Positions 1-6,900 of a stretch of DNA of 8,658 nt are shown piece after piece; position 1 is the stretch's first letter, and each line of letters starts with the position of its first letter. A program made the translations under genes and the position numbers. The notes beneath the pieces were generated by a model. It did no database searches. It was not told the DNA's origin and saw nothing but the letters and a program-made list of their open reading frames with translations. Where the stretch lies: the NCBI GenBank assembly GCA_005877855.1, contig VBOF01000132.1, positions 1-8,658 on the forward strand, written 5' to 3'. The stretch is from Nitrospirota bacterium. Its GTDB lineage: Bacteria > Nitrospirota > Nitrospiria > Nitrospirales > NS-4.

Positions 1-784
1 CATAGCCGTAGATCAGCGCGCACTCGAAGGCCTGAGCATTCAGGGCGTTCATTTCTTCTTCGTCGTTCATGCCCTGCGCGAACCGGGTCTTGATGCGCTC
101 GACCAGCGGCCCGCCGGCAGCCTTGGTCTGCTCGGACAGGACGGGCTCCAGCGTGTGGTACAGGATGACGATGTCCTGCAATTGGAACCGGATGGCCATG
201 CCATCCATCTTCGGCGGAGCGGAAAGGGTCTCCTTGTCCAGCGCCTCTTTCGTCTGTTTGACCAGACGGACTGTTTCGTACAGATACGCCTCCTCCCAGC
301 TCGCCGCGTTGTAGCTGAAGAAGCAGCGGATAAAATCGATCCTCTTGTTGGCGTCCCACATCTGCAGGGAGATCGTCGGTCGGAGCCGGTTGCTGAATGG
401 GCTGCTCTCGCCCCATTCCGCCTCGCCAAGGGCAATCCCGTACGGCGCGAAGGCATCGGCCAGGGCTTTGGAATATTGCCAGAACACGATGTTGTAATTA
501 TCAGCGTCTTCCAGAGCCTGAACTTGCGGGACGGACACCAAGCTGTAGAGCCGACGAAAGCGCGCGCGGGTGTAACCGCACTCGTCCGTGAAATACCAGG
601 AGCCTCCCCAGAGCCCGCCCGTCAGCGGAACTTCCGCGCGGTAGCGGCGATAGAGCCTCGCCGAGGTCTCCTTGGCCACCGAGTCCAAGAGCTCGTTGAG
701 ATAGAGCGAATTGACGCGGCCGTCTGGTGTAAAGACCGGACCGGAAGCGGTCGGGATTTTATCCCGGATGACTTTTGTACCCAC
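1..784 (-). CDS. Unrecognised protein, C-terminal end outside the window
   Basis: The reading frame stays open from a GTG at 784 to the left edge, giving 261 residues without a stop, so the gene is partial at its 3' end. A GAGG ribosome binding site (794-791) lies 6 bases before the GTG and overlaps the stop codon of the upstream gene, leaving 8 bases between the two genes; this decides the start and suggests translational coupling. The product looks like a real soluble protein: mixed helical segments, many Trp and Tyr residues (for example GGLWGGSWYFTDECGY near residues 53-68), and a charged C-terminal helix region (VERIKTRFAQGMNDEEEMN). I see no signal peptide, membrane segment or known catalytic motif, and I do not recognise the family. 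Other frames over this stretch give Arg/Ser-rich or low-complexity translations typical of shadows. Its function may be linked to the methyltransferase-like genes upstream, but only position supports that. Confidence 0.75.
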   Translation of the reverse strand, partial: MGTKVIRDKIPTASGPVFTPDGRVNSLYLNELLDSVAKETSARLYRRYRAEVPLTGGLWGGSWYFTDECGYTRARFRRLYSLVSVPQVQALEDADNYNIVFWQYSKALADAFAPYGIALGEAEWGESSPFSNRLRPTISLQMWDANKRIDFIRCFFSYNAASWEEAYLYETVRLVKQTKEALDKETLSAPPKMDGMAIRFQLQDIVILYHTLEPVLSEQTKAAGGPLVERIKTRFAQGMNDEEEMNALNAQAFECALIYGY

Positions 785-792
785 CGCGTCCC

Positions 793-1269
793 TCAGCTCG
801 CCGGCACCAAGGTCAGGAACCAGGGCGCCGCCTCCAGCCTCATCTGATCGAACAGGTAGGCGGTCCTCCCGGCCGGCATGCCGGGAAAGTGCGCGCCGCG
901 CCTGATTTCGACATAACGGAAGCCGTAGGTGTCGCCTCGCTTGCTCTCGTCGCCCAGCACGCGAGGAATGCCCTGGCGGACTTTCGGCAGGACCATCTTC
1001 TGGCCGATGCTCAGCCGCAACAATTGATCGTAGACCTCCCCGAAAACCTGCCTCACATTGCTCTCCGTGAAAAACACGCCCGCACGCCGCGCCTCCTCGT
1101 CTGGCAGGAGCTGGGAGAGTATCTCCCAGAAGGTCTCCATGTCCACGGCGGACAGGATGCACAGCTTGCCCTTGCGCGACAGCAGATCCAGCAAGGCCAG
1201 AGGACCATAGACATCGAACTTCCACGGCGGGAAGGTGAGTTTCTCTCCGCCGTGCACCACCTCAAGCAC
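793..1269 (-). CDS. Unrecognised protein, possibly the second half of a split methyltransferase-like protein
   Basis: This frame encodes 158 residues from a GTG at 1269; an in-frame GTG at 1260 is an alternative start, with GAGG about 8 bases before it. It overlaps the end of the upstream gene by 8 bases in the +1 frame. Near the N terminus, residues 17-39 (WKFDVYGPLALLDLL followed by SRKGKLCI) look like a strand, helix and strand of the kind found late in a Rossmann methyltransferase fold. The rest has a helical middle with conserved-looking FGEVYDQLLRLSIGQKM and an ending rich in Arg and aromatic residues (YGFRYVEIRRGAHFPG). No signal peptide or membrane segment is seen. Because the upstream product stops just after what could be the fourth strand of the same fold, the two may be one protein of about 400 residues interrupted by a frameshift, or two overlapping subunits. 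The family is not recognised; the coding call itself is fairly secure. Confidence 0.7.
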   Translation of the reverse strand: MLEVVHGGEKLTFPPWKFDVYGPLALLDLLSRKGKLCILSAVDMETFWEILSQLLPDEEARRAGVFFTESNVRQVFGEVYDQLLRLSIGQKMVLPKVRQGIPRVLGDESKRGDTYGFRYVEIRRGAHFPGMPAGRTAYLFDQMRLEAAPWFLTLVPAS

Positions 1270-1981
1270 CTCTGCACACGGCGATGGTGTAGCGGGCGCA
1301 GGCCTGCCGCCAACTCGCTAAGTCGAGCATGTCCCGGTTGCCGTCGTACCGGAAACGCAGCGCCGGCGAAGAGCGTCGCCGTAGCTGTTGCAGACGGTCG
1401 CGGTCCGCCTGCACGAACGTACTGAACGGCTCCTGCGGATTGAGTCGATCGAACGCATGCAGGATGAGGACTCGTCCCCCGCGCTCGAGCGGGCCCAAGT
1501 ACTGCTCGACCACCTTCTCCGCAAAGGTCAGGTCCCCAGCGCCGCAGTCCACCACTGACGCCACATCCGCCTCCAGCAGGACATCGAACGGATTGTCGTG
1601 GCTCCGGACGGCCGCTTCGACTTGATCCTGCGCCATCGAGGAGACAGGCCCTGCCTCGACGGCGCCCGCCCCCACGCCCAGCAACAGGCACAGATTCCTG
1701 ACCGCTTTGGTGGGATTGAGCCCGGTCAATTCGCGGAGGCCTTCCTGGGGGATCGCTTGCTGGCCGTCGTGGTGGGCGGGCCCCAACACTTGCAGCAGCG
1801 CCTGCCGAATGTCCGGATCGAGAGACGAGCCGGCGACCGCGGCCTGCAGGCGCTGCACAGTCTCGGCGGCGGCGGACGGCGCGACCAGGCGACGTGAGGC
1901 CGCCCAGGCCTCGCGGTTGTTCTCCACCGCTTCCCGCAAGCGGCGACGAAAGTCAGCAATCACCCGTTGATCCGGCGGCAT
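1262..1981 (-). CDS. Methyltransferase-like protein of unknown substrate
   Basis: From ATG 1981 the product has 239 residues. Residues 1-125 are mostly helical and charged (FRRRLREAVENNREAWAASR). Residues 143-150, VVDCGAGD, match the glycine-rich S-adenosylmethionine loop (motif I) of class I methyltransferases. They are followed by a helix (LTFAEKVVEQYLGPLERGG) and a hydrophobic strand (RVLILHAFD, 170-178), as expected for that fold. The substrate cannot be read from the sequence. The frame extends upstream to a TTG at 2038 with a tight AGAGG in front, but I prefer ATG 1981 because a plausible promoter lies between them; the ATG has no clear ribosome binding site. The protein ends abruptly at residue 239 (YTIAVCRGA), short for an N-terminal helical domain plus complete methyltransferase domain. 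The missing strands may be encoded by the overlapping downstream frame. It is the first gene of a three-gene minus-strand cluster. Confidence 0.65.
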   Translation of the reverse strand: MPPDQRVIADFRRRLREAVENNREAWAASRRLVAPSAAAETVQRLQAAVAGSSLDPDIRQALLQVLGPAHHDGQQAIPQEGLRELTGLNPTKAVRNLCLLLGVGAGAVEAGPVSSMAQDQVEAAVRSHDNPFDVLLEADVASVVDCGAGDLTFAEKVVEQYLGPLERGGRVLILHAFDRLNPQEPFSTFVQADRDRLQQLRRRSSPALRFRYDGNRDMLDLASWRQACARYTIAVCRGA

Positions 1982-2008
1982 GGCCGTGCGCTGTCCATTA
2001 TCAAGAAG

Positions 2009-2038
2009 GATATAGCCTCCGCTTGCAAGGCGAGTCAA
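2009..2038 (-). promoter_or_regulatory. Candidate sigma70-type promoter for the minus-strand cluster
   Basis: Reading the minus strand, TTGACT (2038-2033, five of six consensus bases) is followed after 18 bases by TATATC (2014-2009, four of six). Transcription would start near 2002, leaving about 20 bases before the ATG at 1981. The -10 match is only fair, and a second minus-strand -10-like box, TAGAAT, sits at 2053-2048 without a good -35. Confidence 0.35.
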
Positions 2039-2052
2039 GAAGCCTCTATTCT
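2023..2052 (+). promoter_or_regulatory. Candidate promoter for the TPR gene
   Basis: TTGCAA (2023-2028) is separated by 18 bases from TATTCT (2047-2052, four of six -10 consensus bases). The expected start of transcription is about 2059-2060, at or next to the ATG of the TPR gene, so the message could be leaderless. The elements are interleaved with the candidate minus-strand promoter. The call rests on motif match alone. Confidence 0.3.
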
Positions 2053-2059
2053 ACGCTCA

Positions 2060-3124
2060 ATGCGCGATCACGATGACCAAACACGGGCCAGGGCTCACAT
2101 CCTGGCGGGAAACTGGACCCAGGTGCTGGAACTCGGCCGAGCATGGAGCCAGGCCGAACCCAATGAGCCGATTGCCCGACTGCTCCTGGTGACCGGCCTG
2201 CTTCTGAAAGGCGACTATCGCGAGGCGTATGTGCAGCATGACAGGTTGTTCAGGCTGCCGGACGAGGAAGAGGGCGACATGGCAGCGCAGCAGGACCCGC
2301 GGGCGGCGCTCCGTGCCTTCGCCCGCCAGCTTGCCGAGGAGCACCCGGACAACCCCGGCGCCCGCCTGTTTCTGGGGCTGACGCTGGCGCAGGTCGGAGA
2401 CCTCGACGGCGCAAGTCGAGAGTATAAAGAGAGCGCGCGGCTCGCGCCCGACGATCCCTTCCCCCACTACTTCCACGGCCAGGCCCTGCACACACTGGAT
2501 CGGCTCGACATGGCCATCCGTGAGTATCGCGAAGCGGTCAAGCTGGCCCCTCAGGACGTGCGCATGCGGCTCAACCTGGGTTCGGCCTACTACGAGCAGG
2601 GTATTTTCGAGTCGGCGATCGCGCAATACCGCGAGGCCCTCAAGCTGAACCCAGGCGATGCGTACATCCATTACAACCTCGGCCTCGCTCTCGCCGACCA
2701 AGGACGGTTCGAGCCGGCCATCGCCGCGTATAAGGAGTCCGCGCGCCTGAACCCGACCGACCCCTTGGTCCGCTACGCCCTGGGCGTCGTGCAAGAGACC
2801 AAGGGCCGGGTGAACGAGGCGATCGGCGAGTTCGAGGCGGCCGTCCAACTGGCTCCGACCATGGCCGCGGCCCACGCCAAGCTGGGCTGGCTCTATTACA
2901 ACAAGAACCAGGTGCCCCAGGCGCTCGAGCATTTTGAGAAGGCCAGCCGGCACGACCCGGACGATGCTCAAACGCTCCACGGCCTGGGACTGGCCAAGCT
3001 GGCCTCGGGCAAGAAAGACGAAGGAATCCTTTCCCTAAAGCAGGCGTATCAGAAGGAAGAACGGGAGGATAAGAAACGTCTGATCCGAAGCGTGCTCGTC
3101 AAAGTGGGCGCCCTTTCCCACTGA
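2060..3124 (+). CDS. Tetratricopeptide repeat (TPR) protein
   Basis: The 354-residue product carries seven consecutive 34-residue TPR motifs at about residues 99-132, 133-166, 167-200, 201-234, 235-268, 269-302 and 303-336. They show the usual pattern (for example LNLGSAYYEQGIFESAIAQY, then REALKLNP). Two degenerate repeat-like helix pairs occupy residues 8-66, joined to the array by an acidic linker (DEEEGD, 69-73). TPR arrays form a curved helical scaffold for protein-protein contacts; the partner cannot be inferred. There is no signal peptide, membrane segment or catalytic domain, so the protein is probably cytoplasmic. I chose ATG 2060; the frame continues upstream to a TTG at 1967, but that part overlaps the divergent gene and its promoter region. 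No clear ribosome binding site precedes the ATG. The gene stands alone on this strand and ends 3 bases from the stop of the convergent small gene. Confidence 0.9.
   Translation: MRDHDDQTRARAHILAGNWTQVLELGRAWSQAEPNEPIARLLLVTGLLLKGDYREAYVQHDRLFRLPDEEEGDMAAQQDPRAALRAFARQLAEEHPDNPGARLFLGLTLAQVGDLDGASREYKESARLAPDDPFPHYFHGQALHTLDRLDMAIREYREAVKLAPQDVRMRLNLGSAYYEQGIFESAIAQYREALKLNPGDAYIHYNLGLALADQGRFEPAIAAYKESARLNPTDPLVRYALGVVQETKGRVNEAIGEFEAAVQLAPTMAAAHAKLGWLYYNKNQVPQALEHFEKASRHDPDDAQTLHGLGLAKLASGKKDEGILSLKQAYQKEEREDKKRLIRSVLVKVGALSH
3103..3122. terminator. Small hairpin at the convergent gene junction, possible weak terminator
   Basis: AGTGGG (3103-3108) and CCCACT (3117-3122) form a 6-base-pair stem with an 8-base loop, overlapping the end of the TPR gene. 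On the minus strand the hairpin lies just past the stop of the small convergent gene and is followed by only TTT, so it is at best a weak intrinsic terminator. On the plus strand no U-tract follows. A GGGCGCCC palindrome (3106-3113) inside it allows an alternative pairing. Confidence 0.3.
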
Positions 3125-3127
3125 CGG

Positions 3128-3400
3128 TCACAAATCCCTGACCACACCTTGTAAGACCGTCGCCTGCGTCACGGGGTCGCCGGTCTTCCTGAGCTCCTCC
3201 CGGATGCGCTCCTTCAGGTACTCCGAATAGCCGAGCTTCTCGATTAGCACTTCCAGGAAGCGCTCGCCCGGCAGCAGGGTGCTCGCTTTCAGCTCGCTCA
3301 CGATGTGCTCCGTCACGGGCACGTAGCAATTCCCGACATGAAACAGCACCGGGTAGTGGTGCCCCTCGCCTGGCAGTCGTTCAAAGCGGACGCCATCCAC
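3128..3400 (-). CDS. Small uncharacterised 90-residue protein
   Basis: The start is GTG 3400, fixed by a strong ribosome binding site GGAGG (3412-3408) 7 bases upstream and a good promoter at 3457-3429. The frame also stays open to 3625, but the upstream part runs antisense through the adenylyltransferase gene and lies before the promoter, so it is excluded. The product has a probably beta-rich N-terminal half (YPVLFHVGNCYVPVTEHIVSEL, with a preceding HH pair) and a charged amphipathic helical half (LEVLIEKLGYSEYLKERIREELRK, residues 50-72). It has no signal peptide or membrane segment. I do not recognise the family. It is flanked by a convergent TPR gene and a divergent adenylyltransferase gene, and is transcribed alone. 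Coding is supported by the promoter, binding site and sensible composition; function is unknown. Confidence 0.72.
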   Translation of the reverse strand: MDGVRFERLPGEGHHYPVLFHVGNCYVPVTEHIVSELKASTLLPGERFLEVLIEKLGYSEYLKERIREELRKTGDPVTQATVLQGVVRDL

Positions 3401-3428
3401 GGCATTTCCTCCCACAGCAGCGGGCGGT

Positions 3429-3457
3429 ATTCTACGGAACCGCGCGCCGGGTGACAA
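3429..3457 (-). promoter_or_regulatory. Sigma70-type promoter of the small 90-residue gene
   Basis: On the minus strand TTGTCA (3457-3452, five of six consensus bases), a 17-base spacer and TAGAAT (3434-3429, five of six) form the best promoter match in the window. Transcription should start near 3422, giving a leader of about 22 bases that contains the GGAGG at 3412-3408 before GTG 3400. Confidence 0.65.
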
Positions 3458-3508
3458 GGGCAGGTACAGAATCCTCGGTGGGAATGGTAAGATACCCTGC
3501 ACGGCACG

Positions 3509-3985
3509 ATGCCTGATAAGATCCTCACGACCAAGGCCCTCACGGCAGTGCTTGACGCGCGACGCGCCCGCGGCGAGCGCATCGTGTTTACCAATGGCTG
3601 CTTCGACCTCCTGCACGTCGGCCACACGCGCTATCTCCAGGAGGCGAAAAAGCTCGGGGACTGCTTGGTCGTCGGGCTCAACAGCGACGCCTCAGTCCGC
3701 GCGATCAAGCCGCAGGGGCGACCCCTCGTCCCGCAGTCCCACCGGGCCGAAGTGCTCGCCGCGTTGGCCTGCGTGGACCACGTCGTGACCTTCGACGAAC
3801 CCGACCCCCGTAACCTGATCGCCGCGGTGCAACCCGACGTCCTCGTCAAGGGCGGCGACTGGCCGATCGACCAGATCGTGGGCCGGGAGATCGTCCAGGC
3901 ACGCGGCGGGCAGGTCGTCACCATCCCCCTGGTGCCGGGCGTGTCCACCACGAGCCTCGTCCGCCGCATCAAATCCCTCCCCTGA
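3509..3985 (+). CDS. rfaE2: D-glycero-beta-D-manno-heptose 1-phosphate adenylyltransferase
   Basis: The 158-residue product matches the cytidylyltransferase-like domain that forms the C-terminal half of E. coli HldE. This enzyme transfers AMP from ATP to heptose 1-phosphate, yielding ADP-heptose for the inner core of lipopolysaccharide, in the cytoplasm. Visible hallmarks are TNGCFDLLHVGH (28-39) with the HxGH nucleotide-binding motif at 36-39, GLNSDASVR (56-64), KGGDW (114-118) and the closing STTSLVRRI (146-154). The kinase half is absent, so this is the stand-alone form; a separate heptose kinase gene (hldA/rfaE1 type) would be expected elsewhere. ATG 3509 is the natural start, although its ribosome binding site is weak. 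The stop overlaps the mfd start by one base. The promoter is unclear: TAAGAT at 3488-3493 is a possible -10 without a good -35. Confidence 0.93.
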   Translation: MPDKILTTKALTAVLDARRARGERIVFTNGCFDLLHVGHTRYLQEAKKLGDCLVVGLNSDASVRAIKPQGRPLVPQSHRAEVLAALACVDHVVTFDEPDPRNLIAAVQPDVLVKGGDWPIDQIVGREIVQARGGQVVTIPLVPGVSTTSLVRRIKSLP

Positions 3986-6900
3986 TGTCTGCTCCCACGA
4001 TCCCCGCTGATTGGTCCGCCCTGGTGTCGCCGCTCCTCGTCGCCATGGAGGAGCGACCGCAGGCGACGGCGCTGGTCGGCCTCTTCGGTTCCGCCAAGGG
4101 GCTCGTGATCTCGGCGCTGGCGAGGCGCCTCGCGGATCGGAAGACCTCCGTGCTGGTGGTGACCCCGACGGACGAGGACGCGGACCGCCTGCATGCCGAT
4201 GTAACGTTCTTCCATCGCCTGCAGGGCGCCGCACCGGACGACATCCTCTTGTTCCCGGACTGGGGCGTGCTGCCCGACGCCTCCACACCCCCCGTGGAAG
4301 TGGTCGGACAGCGCATGCGCGTGCTAGACCGGCTCTTCGGAGCGGACCGCGGGCTCGTGCTCATCGCGCCGGTGGCGGCGTTCTTGCAACGGCTCCTGCC
4401 CCGGAGCCTGTTCGCCGAGGCGTGTTTCTCACTGAAGCAGGCGGACACGATCGAACGGGCTCACCTTGTCACCCGGCTTCTGCAGCTCGGCTACCGCCAG
4501 GTGTCGGTGGTGGAGAACCCCGGCGAGTACGCCGTGCGGGGCGGGATCGTGGACCTGTACTCGACAGCCCACGAAGAACCGCGCCGCCTCGACTTCTTGG
4601 GCAACACCATCGAGACGATCCGCCTCTTCGATCCCGCCACCCAGAAATCATCCGGGCGCGCTCCTTTCCTCCGTGTCCTTCCCGCGCGCGAGCCGTCCGT
4701 CTCTCCCGTCATGGAAACCCTGCTCGACTACCTCGCCGCGCCGCCGGTGTTGATCGCAGACGAACCGACGGCTCTGCGCAAGCACGCCGAGGAGTTTCAG
4801 ACCGGCGGCGCCCGCTGTCTGGTCACCATCGCGGCGATCCCTCCGGGAGAAGCCGGGGGCATGTCTGAAGAGGGGGCGCCGGTCTTGCACTTCGAAGCGC
4901 ACCGCCCACAGGCGGCCGGGATCGGGGTCAAGGGCCGATCCTTCACCGAGACCCTCACCCATCTCGAAACGCTGCGGGCCCAAGGCCCGGTCGTGATCGT
5001 CGCCCGGAGCCGTGGCCAGGTGGATCGCCTGCAGGCGCTCTTCCTGGAACACGATCTGCCAGCGGAGCCGCTGGGCGACAAGCCGGTGACGCCCCTCGGC
5101 GCGCATGCGCCGTACGCCCTGGTGCAGGGCGAGCTGTCAGGCGGGCTCTTGGGGTTGCGCGGCCCGGGGGACGGAGCGGCCCCGCTCCCGCTCTCGATCA
5201 TCGTGGAAGACGAGCTGTTCGCCAAAGGCGTGCGGCACAAAGCCCCGTCGCTCTCCAAGAGTGCCGCGTTCCTTAAATCCCTCGAAGAGGTGAAGGTCGG
5301 CGATTACGTCGTGCACGTCCAGCACGGGATCGGCCGCTACCTGGGGCTCCGTCGCCTCGCGGTCCAGGGCTTCGAGAGCGATTACCTGATCGTCGAGTAT
5401 GCCGGCGGGGACGCGGTCTATGTTCCCCTGGATCGGCTGAACCAGATCCAGCGTTACTCGCCATCCGAAGGCCATACCCACAAGCTCAGCCACCTGGGCG
5501 GGACGGCCTGGAGCCGCACGAAGGCCCGCGTGCGCGAGAGCATCGAGGAGATGGCAAAGGACCTGATCGCCGTCCATGCGACGCGGCAGGCGCGCGGGCG
5601 GCCCGCGTTCTCGCCGGACAGCCTGCTCTCCCACGAGTTCGATGCCGCGTTCGAATACGAGGAGACCGCAGACCAGCTCCGGGCGATCGAGGACGTCCGT
5701 CGCGACTTGGAGTCCGACCAGCCGATGGACCGGCTGATCTGCGGGGACGTCGGGTACGGCAAGACCGAGGTCGCCATGCGCGCCGCCTTCAAGGCGGTCC
5801 AGGACAACAAGCAGGTCGCGGTGCTCGTGCCCACCACCCTGCTCGCCCAGCAGCACTTTGAAACCTTCACGGAGCGCTTCGCGCCGTTCCCGGTCACGGT
5901 GGGCGTCGTCAGCCGCCTCCAAGCGCCCAAGGACCTGAAGGCCACGCTGCGCGGCGTCGCGGAAGGCTCCATCGACATCGCCATCGGCACGCACCGTTTG
6001 CTACAGCCAGACCTGCGATTCCGCAACCTCGGCCTGGTCGTGATCGACGAAGAGCAGTGGTTCGGGGTGCGTCACAAGGAACGCCTCAAGCAGTTGCGTA
6101 CCCAGGTGGATGTCCTGACGCTCACGGCGACGCCGATCCCGCGCACCCTGCAGATGGCCCTGTCGGGCCTCCGGGACCTGTCGACGATCGAGACCCCGCC
6201 CCCGGACCGGCTGGCGATCCGCACCCAGGTGGTCCGCTTCGGCACTGGCATCATCCGGGAAGCCATCCTCCGGGAGCTGGGCCGCGGGGGGCAGGCCTTC
6301 TTCGTGCACAACCGCGTGCAGGACATCGAACGGATGGGCGCGTGGCTGAAGGACCTGGTGCCGGGGGCCCGGATCGTCGTCGCTCACGGCCAGATGGACC
6401 CGCGGCCGCTGGAAGGCACGATGCTGAAGTTCCACCGCCGCGAAGTGGACGTGCTGCTGTGCACGACCATCATCGAATCGGGCCTCGACATTCCCAACGC
6501 CAACACGATCCTGGTCAATCGCGCCGACACCTTCGGGCTGGCCCAGCTCTACCAGCTTCGCGGACGCGTCGGCCGCAGCGCCCACCAGGCCTACGCCTAC
6601 TTCCTCGTCGCCGAAGAGGACACGCTCACCGGCGACGCGCAGAAGCGGCTCCAGGCGATCCGGGAATTCACGGAGCTCGGGTCGGGGTTCCGGATCGCGG
6701 CGGCCGATCTGGAAATCCGGGGCGGCGGAAATCTGTTAGGCAAGGAGCAATCCGGCTACATCGACGCGGTCGGCTTCGAGCTGTACATGCGGATGCTGGA
6801 GCAGGCAGTGCATGAACTGAAGGGCGAGCCCGTGCCGGAGGAGTTCGAGCCGAACCTCCAGCTCCAGGTCTCGGCGTATATTCCCGACGACTACGTCGGC

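Noticed and set aside
155..847. 230-residue open frame on the plus strand
   Set aside because: It is antisense to two well-supported minus-strand genes. Those minus frames have proper protein composition and an overlapping ribosome binding site, so the long frame reflects GC-rich antisense openness.
775..1425. 216-residue open frame on the plus strand
   Set aside because: It runs antisense across two minus-strand genes and ends in low-complexity Arg/Ala-rich sequence.
1982..2038. Extension of the methyltransferase-like gene to TTG 2038
   Set aside because: An AGAGG is present but only 4 bases from the TTG, and a plausible promoter -10 lies downstream of it. This is not excluded, only less likely.
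1967..2059. Extension of the TPR gene to TTG 1967
   Set aside because: It would overlap the divergent gene, has no ribosome binding site and does not resemble TPR sequence.
2057..2980. 307-residue open frame antisense to the TPR gene
   Set aside because: It repeats with the TPR period because it mirrors the TPR repeats. The plus-strand translation matches a known family with seven repeats.
3451..3493. Plus-strand promoter for the adenylyltransferase gene (GTGACA with TAAGAT)
   Set aside because: The spacer between the two boxes is 31 bases, and no other -35 lies at the right distance from TAAGAT.
3401..3625. N-terminal extension of the small minus-strand gene to 3625
   Set aside because: It would run antisense into the adenylyltransferase gene and lies upstream of the promoter and GGAGG that fix the start at 3400.
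5137..5994. 285-residue open frame antisense to mfd
   Set aside because: It lies wholly within mfd, whose plus-strand motifs are unmistakable.
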